Source of the DNA: B30-G6 sp963701385
GTDB taxonomy: Bacteria > Desulfobacterota > Desulfobacteria > Desulfobacterales > B30-G6
Length of the DNA stretch: 64,000 nt
Direction of reading: 5' to 3'
NCBI GenBank assembly: GCA_963701385.1
Contig: CAVOZW010000027.1
Location: forward strand, 124,001-188,000
Made by a program: the position numbers and the translations under genes. Shown in pieces: positions 34,825-42,648 of the stretch; positions within the stretch are counted from its first letter, which is position 1; each line of letters opens with the position of its first letter. The notes beneath the pieces are model-generated. The model was not told the origin of the DNA. It did no database searches and saw only the letters and a list, made by a program, of their open reading frames with translations.

Positions 34825-35108
34825 TGCCACAGACAGGACACCATACCTCGGCAATAAAAACCTGGTCCATCGTTGTTCTGATGGTGGGATGGGTGTTTTT
34901 CAAAGGCTGGCTGGCATATCATGTTGTCGGTGATCTTGGGCAGCCGGACTGGGATTACCGGCCCATAAATGACGTCCCGGCGGAATCCGCGTATGCCGTC
35001 AACAAACCATACCATCCGCTGCCATTTGCTCAGCACGTGCGAGGTCAACAGGGAAATGAGGAAAACCCATCACACTTATCCGTTGTGAGGGTTCAAGGTG
35101 TGCCATAA
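34824..35108 (+). CDS. Small single-pass protein of the respiratory locus, 94 aa
   Basis: This protein has one membrane segment (about 12-30) and then a short polar, proline-rich periplasmic tail with AYHVVGDLGQPDWDYR and NKPYHPLPFAQHVRG. No heme motif, no recognised domain. It overlaps its upstream gene by one base and abuts the cytochrome gene downstream, so it is probably an accessory subunit of the oxidase or of the ACIII-oxidase supercomplex. A true function cannot be assigned. Confidence 0.6.
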   Translation: MPQTGHHTSAIKTWSIVVLMVGWVFFKGWLAYHVVGDLGQPDWDYRPINDVPAESAYAVNKPYHPLPFAQHVRGQQGNEENPSHLSVVRVQGVP

Positions 35109-35621
35109 ATGAAAAAACTGGGTGGACTCTTCATCGCCGTTACCATCATCGCCCTGATAGCCTATCAGGCCCTGATGTACTACGATAACAATTTCCGCTA
35201 CGGTCGGATGCGGGAAACCCCGGGGGTAAAACCCCACGAGGATCCCCTGTTGATTCTGGAAACGGGTATTGTCCCGATCCATGGGGGAGATGCCGCCTAT
35301 CGTTTGATGCCGACGACCGAACTCGTTTCACCGCTGAACATGAAAGCATCCACCACCATTGCCAGAGGTCAAGCGTTGTACCGGGTATACTGTGCACAGT
35401 GTCACGGCATCAACTACGACGGCAACGGTACCGTTGGACAGAGTTTTCAACCGCTACCGGCCAACCTCCTAAGCGCCGGGGTTCAGTCAAAATCGGAAGC
35501 TGAATTGTTCAAATCCATCAGCTTCGGTATTCCAAACGGTCGTCAGCCGGCCCTCGATACAACCATCACACAAGATGACCGCTGGTATATCATCGCCTTT
35601 GTCCAGTCCCTGGGTTCATGA
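35109..35621 (+). CDS. actE: Monoheme cytochrome c, ActE-like
   Basis: This 170-residue protein has an N-terminal anchor (about 3-23), the segment NNFRYGRMRETPGVKPHE, which is characteristic of ActE proteins, and a class I cytochrome c domain with CAQCHG (about 97-101) and a later Met-bearing region. It would accept electrons from ActA/ActB and hand them to the oxidase. In standard act operons actE lies before actF; here it lies after the oxidase genes, next to the copper ATPase, with which it overlaps by 4 bases. Confidence 0.82.
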   Translation: MKKLGGLFIAVTIIALIAYQALMYYDNNFRYGRMRETPGVKPHEDPLLILETGIVPIHGGDAAYRLMPTTELVSPLNMKASTTIARGQALYRVYCAQCHGINYDGNGTVGQSFQPLPANLLSAGVQSKSEAELFKSISFGIPNGRQPALDTTITQDDRWYIIAFVQSLGS

Positions 35622-38146
35622 ATAAAACAACTTGTGATCTATGCGGCTTATCTCTCCGTCATGGTGCCGTTAGGGCAGTCATTTCCGAAAAATCACTGCA
35701 ATTTTGCTGCTTCGGCTGCAAACAGGTCTATGAAATGCTGTTGGCAGCATCAGGCGACCTGGATCCGGAGTCCTTCAGAAAGACAGACGTTTTCAAGCGC
35801 TGTGTGGCGGCCGGCATCATTCCGGAATCCATGGAGGACCTCGAAAAAAAGAGACCGGTTGTCACATCGGGAAAAGATCCCGGCCAGATCCCGGAACCCG
35901 GAATCGTCGACACCGAGCCCGTGTCTGAATCGGATAAGGGGTTGTGGCTCGATCTGAATGTCAGGGGCATGTGGTGTCCGGCCTGCGCCTGGGTAATTGA
36001 AGAGACCTTGCTCAAAGAACCCGGTGTCAAACACGCCAGATGTCAGTTCACCACGGATCGCATCAAGATCAATTACAAACCGGTTCTCACCTCTCCCCGA
36101 GTCTTGATGGATGCCATCGGAAAGCTTGGATACCATGGCAGCCCTGCCGAGGATGGACAACCAACATCCGATTCCAGAAGCGCATTTGTCCGTCTGGGTA
36201 TTTCAGCCTTTCTGACCATGAACGTGATGATGCTGTCCTTTGCCCTGTATACGGGCTTTTTCACCCAACTCTCGGCCGATGCCATCCATCACCTCACCTG
36301 GCCCATCGTAAGCATGGGATCGGTTGTTTTTTTCTACGCAGGCGCCCCGATTCACCGCAAAGCCCTGTCCGGGCTGACCTCAGCCTCCCCCGGCATGGAA
36401 ACGCTCATCAGTATTGGTGCCGGGAGCGCTTTTATGCTCAGTTTTTACAACTGGCTAACAGGGAGCATCCACCTCTATTTTGACACCGCATCCATGTTGA
36501 TTACCCTGGTACTGCTGGGCAAAACCATCGAACAGTCTGCCAAAAACAAAATCAGCGCTCAGATCAGCAGGTTTTTTGAACTTCAGCCTTCCAAAGTCCG
36601 AGTATGCACGGCTCAATTTCCCCAGGGCAGGTATGTGAACGCCAAACAGCTGTTGCCCAAAGATGTCTTCAGGGTCGAAGCAGGGGAAATCGTCCCGGCG
36701 GACGGAAAAATTAAGCGGGGAAGCGCACGCGTCGATGAAAGCACCTTGACCGGCGAAGCAAGACCGATCCATAAACAAAAGGGAGACATCCTGAACAGCG
36801 GTACAACGATCCTCTCCGGTTCTCTCCAGGTAACGGCTCACGCCGTGGGTGAGGACTCCCTGGTTGGTCAGTTGATATCCGTGATGGAAGCTTCCCTCGA
36901 TCAGAAGTCCGATATGGAGGACATTACCGACAAGGTTCTTAAATACTTCGTTCCCGCCATTATGCTGCTCGCCTTGGGAACGGCCGTCGTCTGCCTGGGG
37001 CTCGGTTTCAGTTTGCAGCATGCCATCCTTCGTGCCGTCACCGTCATGGTGATCTCCTGCCCCTGCGCCTTGGGCGTTGCCATTCCACTGGCAAGGGTGG
37101 CCGGTATCTCTTTGGCAGGCAAACACGGCATCCTGGTTCACCACTTCTCGGCCTTCGAAAAGATCGGAAAAGTCAATGCCTTTGTTTTCGACAAAACCGG
37201 CACCCTCACCAGGGGCGAATGGAATTTGATTGAAACGGAGGCCTTGAACGACTGGCCGGTAAACAAGATTCTTGCCCTTGCCGCAGGCTTGGAGATCCAT
37301 TCGCGCCATTATGCCGGAGAGGCCATCGCTCATGCTGCCAAGGAAAAAAATATTGCCCCGGCAACAGCCACACACGTAACGGAAACGGACAATGGTATTT
37401 CCGGCTATGTCGATAACCGTCTGGTCAAAATCGGATCTGCTGCTTTCTTGTCCGCTGAAGCCGACAGCGACCGGCAATATCATGGCCATGGAAAAACGGA
37501 AACGGCACCCGTCATTTCGACCGTACACATGCATGTTGATGAAAAGCCCTGTGCCCTGTTTCATTTTGGCGATGCACTTCGTGAATCAAGCAAAACCGTC
37601 ATTCAAGGCTTGAAAGACCGCGCTATGCAGCTGGCTCTGATATCGGGAGACGATCAACGAACAACCCGTATGATCGGCGATCTTGTCGGTATCTCGGAAT
37701 GCCACGGCAGTATGCTGCCAGAAAATAAATCTGAATTTGTTAACACCTTACGGGACCAGGGCTATTGTGTCGCCATGGTCGGCGACGGCGTCAATGATGT
37801 GCCGGCGCTGGCTTCCGCCGACCTGGGAATCGCCGTTCATTCCGGGCATCGCATCGGCATGGAAGCCTCCGGTATTACCTTGATGGGCAATGACCCCGCA
37901 CAGATACTCAGCTTCTCTGCACTCGCCTCACAAGTCTCGCGCACGATTCAACAGAATCTCGTCTTCACCTTTCTTTACAACATCATCAGTATCCCCATCG
38001 CCATGAGCGGCCTGCTGAATCCGCTGGTTGCGGTTTGCGCCATGCTCATGAGCAGTCTGAGCGTTACGGGGAATACCCTTTACCTCACCCGGCGGGTATC
38101 TAAATTTATAACGAGCACAAAAGTGCGACAATGCCGCATCCAATAA
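35618..38146 (+). CDS. ccoI: Copper-transporting P1B-type ATPase of the CcoI/FixI group
   Basis: This 842-residue protein exports Cu(I) to the periplasm for the CuB site of cbb3 oxidase. Order of parts: an N-terminal cysteine-rich domain (CDLCGLSL, CCFGCKQVYEML, residues 7-40), a heavy-metal-associated domain with WCPAC (about 115), membrane segments, the actuator loop with LTGEARP, the ion path CPCALG (about 486), phosphorylation site DKTGTLT (about 524), and GDGVNDVPALA. All catalytic residues are present. The two N-terminal metal sites and the place at the end of an oxidase operon favour CcoI over general CopA. Its TAA stop lies in a palindrome at 38142. Confidence 0.92.
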   Translation: MNKTTCDLCGLSLRHGAVRAVISEKSLQFCCFGCKQVYEMLLAASGDLDPESFRKTDVFKRCVAAGIIPESMEDLEKKRPVVTSGKDPGQIPEPGIVDTEPVSESDKGLWLDLNVRGMWCPACAWVIEETLLKEPGVKHARCQFTTDRIKINYKPVLTSPRVLMDAIGKLGYHGSPAEDGQPTSDSRSAFVRLGISAFLTMNVMMLSFALYTGFFTQLSADAIHHLTWPIVSMGSVVFFYAGAPIHRKALSGLTSASPGMETLISIGAGSAFMLSFYNWLTGSIHLYFDTASMLITLVLLGKTIEQSAKNKISAQISRFFELQPSKVRVCTAQFPQGRYVNAKQLLPKDVFRVEAGEIVPADGKIKRGSARVDESTLTGEARPIHKQKGDILNSGTTILSGSLQVTAHAVGEDSLVGQLISVMEASLDQKSDMEDITDKVLKYFVPAIMLLALGTAVVCLGLGFSLQHAILRAVTVMVISCPCALGVAIPLARVAGISLAGKHGILVHHFSAFEKIGKVNAFVFDKTGTLTRGEWNLIETEALNDWPVNKILALAAGLEIHSRHYAGEAIAHAAKEKNIAPATATHVTETDNGISGYVDNRLVKIGSAAFLSAEADSDRQYHGHGKTETAPVISTVHMHVDEKPCALFHFGDALRESSKTVIQGLKDRAMQLALISGDDQRTTRMIGDLVGISECHGSMLPENKSEFVNTLRDQGYCVAMVGDGVNDVPALASADLGIAVHSGHRIGMEASGITLMGNDPAQILSFSALASQVSRTIQQNLVFTFLYNIISIPIAMSGLLNPLVAVCAMLMSSLSVTGNTLYLTRRVSKFITSTKVRQCRIQ

Positions 38147-38166
38147 AATCGTGTGACGATTTTATT
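38142..38166. repeat. Stem-loop palindrome containing the stop codon (copy 2)
   Basis: A perfect 11-bp inverted repeat, AATAAAATCGT-GTG-ACGATTTTATT. The stop codon of the copper ATPase gene is in its left arm. The same core occurs at 11853 and, with changes, at 62655. Confidence 0.75.
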
Positions 38167-38170
38167 TTGG

Positions 38171-38198
38171 TTGACAAATCAGGCGATTAAGTTAAATT
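38171..38198 (+). promoter_or_regulatory. Sigma-70-type promoter before the methyltransferase genes
   Basis: A perfect -35 TTGACA (38171-38176) and a -10 like TAAATT (38193-38198) with a 16-base spacer, 75 bases upstream of the start of the UbiG-like gene. It follows the palindrome that closes the respiratory locus. Confidence 0.55.
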
Positions 38199-38272
38199 TG
38201 AACCGCCCGTCTGCGACAGGGTGGTCACGTTTCTCTTGCCAGGGGTAAAACACGCATGTTCCCGAACAGTTG

Positions 38273-38980
38273 ATGAACGAATCCAACGAAAATATCGATC
38301 TTAGCGAAATTCTGCATTTTGATCGTCATGCTGTGGAATGGTGGGATCTCAAGGGCCCCCTGAAAGCGCTGCATGACATCAATCCGTTACGCCTGCAGTA
38401 TATTGAAAAACACGCCGGTATTGCGGGTAAAACGTTTCTGGATGTCGGTTGCGGTGGTGGGATCCTGTCGGAATCGCTGTCCTCGTCCGGTGGACATGTG
38501 ACCGGAATAGATATGACCGACTCTGCCTTGCGTGCGGCCAGGGGGCATTTGAAAAAGACAAACAAGCTGGTTCAATACCGCCGCACAACGGTGGAAACGC
38601 TTTCAAAAAAAACCCAAAACCGTTACGATAGCATTACCTGCATGGAATTGTTGGAGCATGTTCCCCAGCCATCATCGGTGCTCAGTGCCTGTGCCCAACT
38701 TCTTAAACCAGGCGGCGATATGTTTATCGCCACCATCAACCGTACCTGGATTGCATATGCTTTGGTGATTCTGACAGCTGAGTATCTCTTGCGAATTGTG
38801 CGCAAGGGAACCCATACATATCAACAGTTTATTCAGCCCCAGGAAATTGACCATTGGGCAACGGATAGCGGCTTGAAAACAATGGATCTTTGCGGATTTT
38901 TATACAACCCCTTTACAGGAAAAACACGTTTTTCATCTTTCACCAAAATGAATTACTTGATGCATTTGAGAAAACGATGA
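38273..38980 (+). CDS. ubiG: UbiG-type O-methyltransferase
   Basis: This 235-residue class I methyltransferase uses S-adenosylmethionine. The SAM motif is FLDVGCGGGILSE (about 55-67), with the acidic residue in TGIDMTD and post-motif LLEHVPQPS. The C-terminal ATINRTWIAYAL and TYQQFIQP segments match UbiG (3-demethylubiquinone 3-O-methyltransferase). UbiG O-methylates the ring of ubiquinone precursors, which is unexpected in a menaquinone-using anaerobe, so the substrate may differ. The ATG follows an in-frame TTG by 3 bases. The stop overlaps the UbiE gene by 4 bases, so they act together. Confidence 0.82.
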   Translation: MNESNENIDLSEILHFDRHAVEWWDLKGPLKALHDINPLRLQYIEKHAGIAGKTFLDVGCGGGILSESLSSSGGHVTGIDMTDSALRAARGHLKKTNKLVQYRRTTVETLSKKTQNRYDSITCMELLEHVPQPSSVLSACAQLLKPGGDMFIATINRTWIAYALVILTAEYLLRIVRKGTHTYQQFIQPQEIDHWATDSGLKTMDLCGFLYNPFTGKTRFSSFTKMNYLMHLRKR

Positions 38981-39837
38981 ACAAACCGATAAAAAACAAA
39001 CCCAGCGACTGGAAACCGCCGGCCTGGCTTGATAAAAAGGAACGCCAGAAGATGTTCGATGCCCATGTGGACTCATCAGACACGGCCTACTTTGGGTTCA
39101 GGCCGCATCGGACCGCTGAAAAGGTAAAAACCGTTTTATCGCATTTCAACCGCGTGGCCCCCAAGTATGATTTTATGAACACCGTCCTCAGTTTCGGGAT
39201 TCATTACGCCTGGAAAAGAACCGCCATCCGTATGCTCAATTTAAAACCGGGTGATCAACTCCTGGATGTCTGTGGCGGTACCGGGGACCTGGCGGTCATG
39301 TCCGTTCCACGCATCGGGGCTGCTGGTCGTGTCTTTATCTATGATATCAATCGCGCCATGATGATGACCGGAAGAGACCGACCTGAAAACCAGGAAAATC
39401 GCACATGTATTCACTATATCGAAGGAGATGCGGAACAGATCGCCTGCCGGGAGAATCGATTTGATGCGGCCATTGTCGGGTTTGGCATCCGGAACCTGAC
39501 CCATCTTGAAAAAGGGTTCCGGGAAATGTACCGGGTCTTGAAACCGGGTGGAAAGGTCATGTGTCTGGAGTTCTCAAAGCCCACCAATCCCCTGTTCCGC
39601 TGGTTGTATGATTTTTATTCCTTCAATATAATGCCTTTTGCCGGTTCTGTCCTTGCCGGTTCGTGGCAGTCTTATGCCTGCCTATCCCAAACCATCCGTA
39701 TGTTTGCATCTCCCGATGAATTAAAGGGGATTCTCGAAGACATCGGATTTGAAACTGTTTCCTACAAGCGCCTGACCAACGGTATCGCCGTGATCCATTT
39801 GGGGCACAAACCTCTTACCCGTCCTTCGATGCCTTAA
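38977..39837 (+). CDS. ubiE: UbiE/MenG-type C-methyltransferase
   Basis: This 286-residue SAM-dependent methyltransferase acts on the quinone ring (demethylmenaquinone to menaquinone, or the ubiquinone equivalent). Family marks: FNRVAPKYDFMN (about 58), LLDVCGGTGDLA, IVGFGIRNLTHLEKGFREMY and EFSKPTNPLFRWLYDFY. About 45 extra residues precede the usual start. I used ATG 38977, which overlaps the UbiG stop; a frame open further upstream only reads UbiG sequence in another frame. The conserved patterns are nearly complete, so it is probably active. Confidence 0.88.
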   Translation: MNKPIKNKPSDWKPPAWLDKKERQKMFDAHVDSSDTAYFGFRPHRTAEKVKTVLSHFNRVAPKYDFMNTVLSFGIHYAWKRTAIRMLNLKPGDQLLDVCGGTGDLAVMSVPRIGAAGRVFIYDINRAMMMTGRDRPENQENRTCIHYIEGDAEQIACRENRFDAAIVGFGIRNLTHLEKGFREMYRVLKPGGKVMCLEFSKPTNPLFRWLYDFYSFNIMPFAGSVLAGSWQSYACLSQTIRMFASPDELKGILEDIGFETVSYKRLTNGIAVIHLGHKPLTRPSMP

Positions 39838-39870
39838 GTCGTTTGTCGATATCCAAAAAGGATTCAGAGA

Positions 39871-41028
39871 ATGTTTGACTACAACCGGAAAACCGATTTT
39901 GATCGTGGGAAAATCGTCCAGATTGACAACGTTCTGGATGCATCATCTCCCATCTTCTTCGGATATGATATCGAAGCGCAATTCGCCAATGCTCTCGAAC
40001 GGTCGACCCACGATATGCCTGCCGACAGGCTTTTCTTGCTGACGGACCGCACGATCTTCGATCTTTTCGGTGAATCGTTTTTAGGCAGGCTCAGTGAAAG
40101 GTTTCCAGACACGGAACTGTACTTCCTGCCCGAGGGAGAACAGTGCAAAAATTTTGAGGTTCTTCAGAAACTTTGCAATCACCTCGTAGAGAAAGGGGTA
40201 AGCAAACAATCCCTGCTGATTGCATTCGGAGGCGGTTCCATCGGAAATATTTCCGGTCTGGCCGCCGGCCTGATATTTAGGGGCATTCGATTCATCGAAG
40301 TCCCCACCACGCTTTCCCACCAGACCGATGGCATGCTCAGCAACAAGCAGGCTGTGAACGGAAAGTTCGGTAAAAACCACTTCGGACTCTACCATACCCC
40401 TTTGTTTTCATGGACGGACACGCGATATCCTGAAACAGAACCCTTGCGGTTCAAAAAATCCGGCATCGTCGAAGGAATCAAAAACGGGTTGATCGATCAG
40501 CTAGAATTTATCCCCTATCTGGAAAAAGCCATCCAAAAGAATGGCGATTATTCTGCACAGCAACTCGCCGACCTCTGCTTCAAACTGATTATTTCAAAGC
40601 TCGAAATTCTCAAAAAGGACCCGACGGAAAAGCACTACGGAATTATCCTTGAATACGGACATACCTTTGCCCACGCCATCGAATGGCTTTCGAAAGGGAC
40701 CCTGGCACACGGAGAAGCCGTTTCCATTGGCATGAAAATCGCGGCGGAACTTTCTGCTGAATTGGGATATATTGACAGTGACACACGCCTCCTGCATTAC
40801 CGCTTAATCGATGACTTGTTGGCAATGAAACCCAGATTCCCCGAGAATCTTGAACCGGCGACCATTTTCAAAACCATGGTTGTCGATAATAAAAAAACGG
40901 GTCGGGATGTGAGATATGTCCTTCTAAAAAAAATCGGACAATGCCTAAAAGGGAGTGGCGACTATCTCATCAGCGTGGATAAGGAGATCGTTCAGTCTGT
41001 GATGGGTAAGTTTATTAAAAAGTATTAG
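39871..41028 (+). CDS. Sugar-phosphate cyclase (dehydroquinate synthase / DOI synthase superfamily)
   Basis: This 385-residue enzyme has the fold of 3-dehydroquinate synthase, with an NAD site (EGEQCKNFEV, then FGGGSIGNISGLAAGLIFRG, around 119-138) and zinc ligands at Glu201, His264 and His280. The substrate region PTTLSHQTDGMLSNKQAVNG...GKNHFG has S-x-K-Q in place of the G-G-K-T of AroB. As I recall it, this fits 2-deoxy-scyllo-inosose synthase-like cyclases better than AroB. It would make a carbocycle from a sugar phosphate. It lies 33 bases after ubiE. The TIM-barrel protein at 41562 may act on the same compound. Substrate and product are inference. Confidence 0.72.
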   Translation: MFDYNRKTDFDRGKIVQIDNVLDASSPIFFGYDIEAQFANALERSTHDMPADRLFLLTDRTIFDLFGESFLGRLSERFPDTELYFLPEGEQCKNFEVLQKLCNHLVEKGVSKQSLLIAFGGGSIGNISGLAAGLIFRGIRFIEVPTTLSHQTDGMLSNKQAVNGKFGKNHFGLYHTPLFSWTDTRYPETEPLRFKKSGIVEGIKNGLIDQLEFIPYLEKAIQKNGDYSAQQLADLCFKLIISKLEILKKDPTEKHYGIILEYGHTFAHAIEWLSKGTLAHGEAVSIGMKIAAELSAELGYIDSDTRLLHYRLIDDLLAMKPRFPENLEPATIFKTMVVDNKKTGRDVRYVLLKKIGQCLKGSGDYLISVDKEIVQSVMGKFIKKY

Positions 41029-41033
41029 AAGCC

Positions 41034-41188
41034 GTCTCAAAAAAAAATTTGGCCCATTTTATGTGTTCGTCCCTAACTTCAACGCCTCGGAATACTTCAG
41101 TATGCACCCCAAGGGTACTTCCTGCGGGCGCCTGCGGGTTGAAGATCGGGCCCGCCTTTAACTTGAACCAAAACCCTTTTTTTGAGAT
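41034..41188. repeat. Inverted-end intergenic element or bidirectional terminator
   Basis: About 155 noncoding bases bounded by inverted TCTCAAAAAAA / TTTTTTTGAGA ends. Inside, CTTCAAC is mirrored by GTTGAAG and GGCCC by GGGCC; a CCTGCGGGCGCCTGCGGG stretch is a direct repeat. It lies at the 3' end of the cyclase gene. It could be a terminator in both directions, or a small mobile element. Confidence 0.5.
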
Positions 41189-41355
41189 GATTGTTATTTA
41201 TGGATCATCTCCAAAAGAGTTGATCTAAATAAAGGATTCGAGGGGTCCAGGGGTCCAGGATTCGAGTGATAGGCTTAAAAATTATAAAGAGTTAAACGTT
41301 TGGTAAATATCGTATACACTTTGCTTGCAATCTATAAAGTTTGGAAACCCAAATC

Positions 41356-41484
41356 ATGATATCAGGTGACTTGGGTTATGTGGAAAAAGAGAGGCTTGAT
41401 AAATTAAGAGGGGAGATAGGGGATGTTGAGAGAATGCTGAATGCGTTGATAAAATCTCTGGAAAGCAAACACTTGGATCCTTGA
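41356..41484 (+). pseudogene. C-terminal fragment of a 23S rRNA intervening-sequence (four-helix-bundle) protein
   Basis: A 42-codon frame, running through YVEKERLDKLRGEI and VERMLNALIKSLESK, matches the last helix and tail of the small four-helix-bundle proteins encoded by rRNA intervening sequences (normally about 115-120 residues). Only the C-terminus is left. Flanking tracts of GGATTCGAG/GGGTCCAG type on the left (about 41230-41265) and GGATCC/TTGAATCC type on the right (about 41473-41505) are roughly inverted relative to each other. The family name is from memory of the motif. Confidence 0.55.
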
Positions 41485-41506
41485 ATCCTTGGATCCTGGA
41501 ACCCTT

Positions 41507-41542
41507 TCTCCCAACTGATTGGGAGAAGAGCCTTTTTTTTTT
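41507..41542 (+). terminator. Intrinsic terminator
   Basis: An 8-bp perfect stem, TCTCCCAA-CTGA-TTGGGAGA, followed by a short gap and a run of ten T. It is a good rho-independent terminator, 20 bases before the TIM-barrel start. Confidence 0.75.
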
Positions 41543-41561
41543 CCTATAAAGAGCGGCCGAA

Positions 41562-42527
41562 ATGGAGAATAGTGCGTTGAAAACATCGACCGGGGTTTCA
41601 TTGCCCGTGACCGCCCCACCTCGTCGGAGCCGATGGGTCCGCACATTGAATGTGACCGATGCGCCGGCCCATACCGACGACCCCCATTGCGGATCCATCG
41701 GTCACGTTCTAGCGTTTCCCGAGAGTTGCCGTTTGGCTGAAAAATTTGAATATGATGCCGTCAATGCGGATCGTTCGTTTTTAAAAGAACACGGCCCCGC
41801 TCAGGTGGTTAGCCTGTTGAAACAACACAAGCTAGAGCCGGGGGCATTTGCTTTTTCGGCGGCATTCAATGCGTGCCATTCCGACCCGGATTTCGAGCAA
41901 AGTCTTGAGGGTTTCGAGCAGGATTTAGCCTTGTGCAGGGAGGCGGGTTTCAAATGTTGCGTGGGATATGTGCAGCCATCGTCCGATAGGCTGGACTATT
42001 ATGATCACTTCTCGCTTTTGCTTGGGCGCTTGAAACGCATCAAACCCCGGCTAGAGGCATATGATGTGCGCCTCGGGTTGGAATTTATCGGTCCGACCAC
42101 CATGCGGGTACGTCGAAAATTTGACTTCATCCACACCATGGACGGCATCAGGAGCCTCATCGCCGCAGCAAACGCACAAAACCGCGTGGGTTTAAAACTG
42201 GATACCATTCATTGGTATACCAGCGGTGCCGGATTATTGGATATTGAAAAGCTTGCCCCCGATGAGGTTGTTTATGTGGAGATCAACGACGGTCTCAAGG
42301 GGGATTACGACCGCTTCACATTACCCGAGTTTCAACGCGAACTGCCGGGAGCCGTTGGAACCGTCGATGTCGCCGGAATGCTCGGAAAACTGGATACCCT
42401 AGGCTTCGATGGGCCGGTGGTTGTGGAACCATGGAACGAGCAGCTTCGTGAAATGAGCCCTGTGGATGCCATAGAGAAAACAAAGCTTGCCTTGGATCTC
42501 AGTCTGAAAAAGGCCGGGATTCACTAA
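41562..42527 (+). CDS. Xylose-isomerase-like TIM-barrel protein (sugar isomerase/epimerase family)
   Basis: This 321-residue protein has the AP-endonuclease family 2 / xylose isomerase-like barrel. Core strands include VRLGLEFIGP (Glu of the metal site), VGLKLDTIHWYTSG (Asp/His), VVYVEINDG and PVVVEPWNEQL (final Glu). Metal-binding acids and His are in the usual places. It would isomerise or epimerise a sugar, polyol or keto-acid. Its place after the sugar-phosphate cyclase suggests an inositol-like or cyclitol substrate, but a terminator lies before it, so shared expression is not certain. The first 30 residues are basic and atypical, and the true start could be further in. Confidence 0.78.
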   Translation: MENSALKTSTGVSLPVTAPPRRSRWVRTLNVTDAPAHTDDPHCGSIGHVLAFPESCRLAEKFEYDAVNADRSFLKEHGPAQVVSLLKQHKLEPGAFAFSAAFNACHSDPDFEQSLEGFEQDLALCREAGFKCCVGYVQPSSDRLDYYDHFSLLLGRLKRIKPRLEAYDVRLGLEFIGPTTMRVRRKFDFIHTMDGIRSLIAAANAQNRVGLKLDTIHWYTSGAGLLDIEKLAPDEVVYVEINDGLKGDYDRFTLPEFQRELPGAVGTVDVAGMLGKLDTLGFDGPVVVEPWNEQLREMSPVDAIEKTKLALDLSLKKAGIH

Positions 42528-42648
42528 CGCCCGTCTCCATCATAACAAAACCATTCGCATGCTTGCGTCTCCGGATGAATTTTCATGCCCAAACGCGCAC
42601 AACGAAGCATGAAACGGTCTCTTTCATAAACAAAGGGTTCGACGATAG

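Noticed and set aside
36455..37564. Long minus-strand frame of 369 codons opposite the copper ATPase
   Set aside because: It is an antisense shadow of ccoI; the plus strand has all catalytic motifs, and the antisense product has no recognisable domain.
41404..41698. Minus-strand frames over the terminator and TIM-barrel start
   Set aside because: They cross a strong intrinsic terminator and oppose a real gene.
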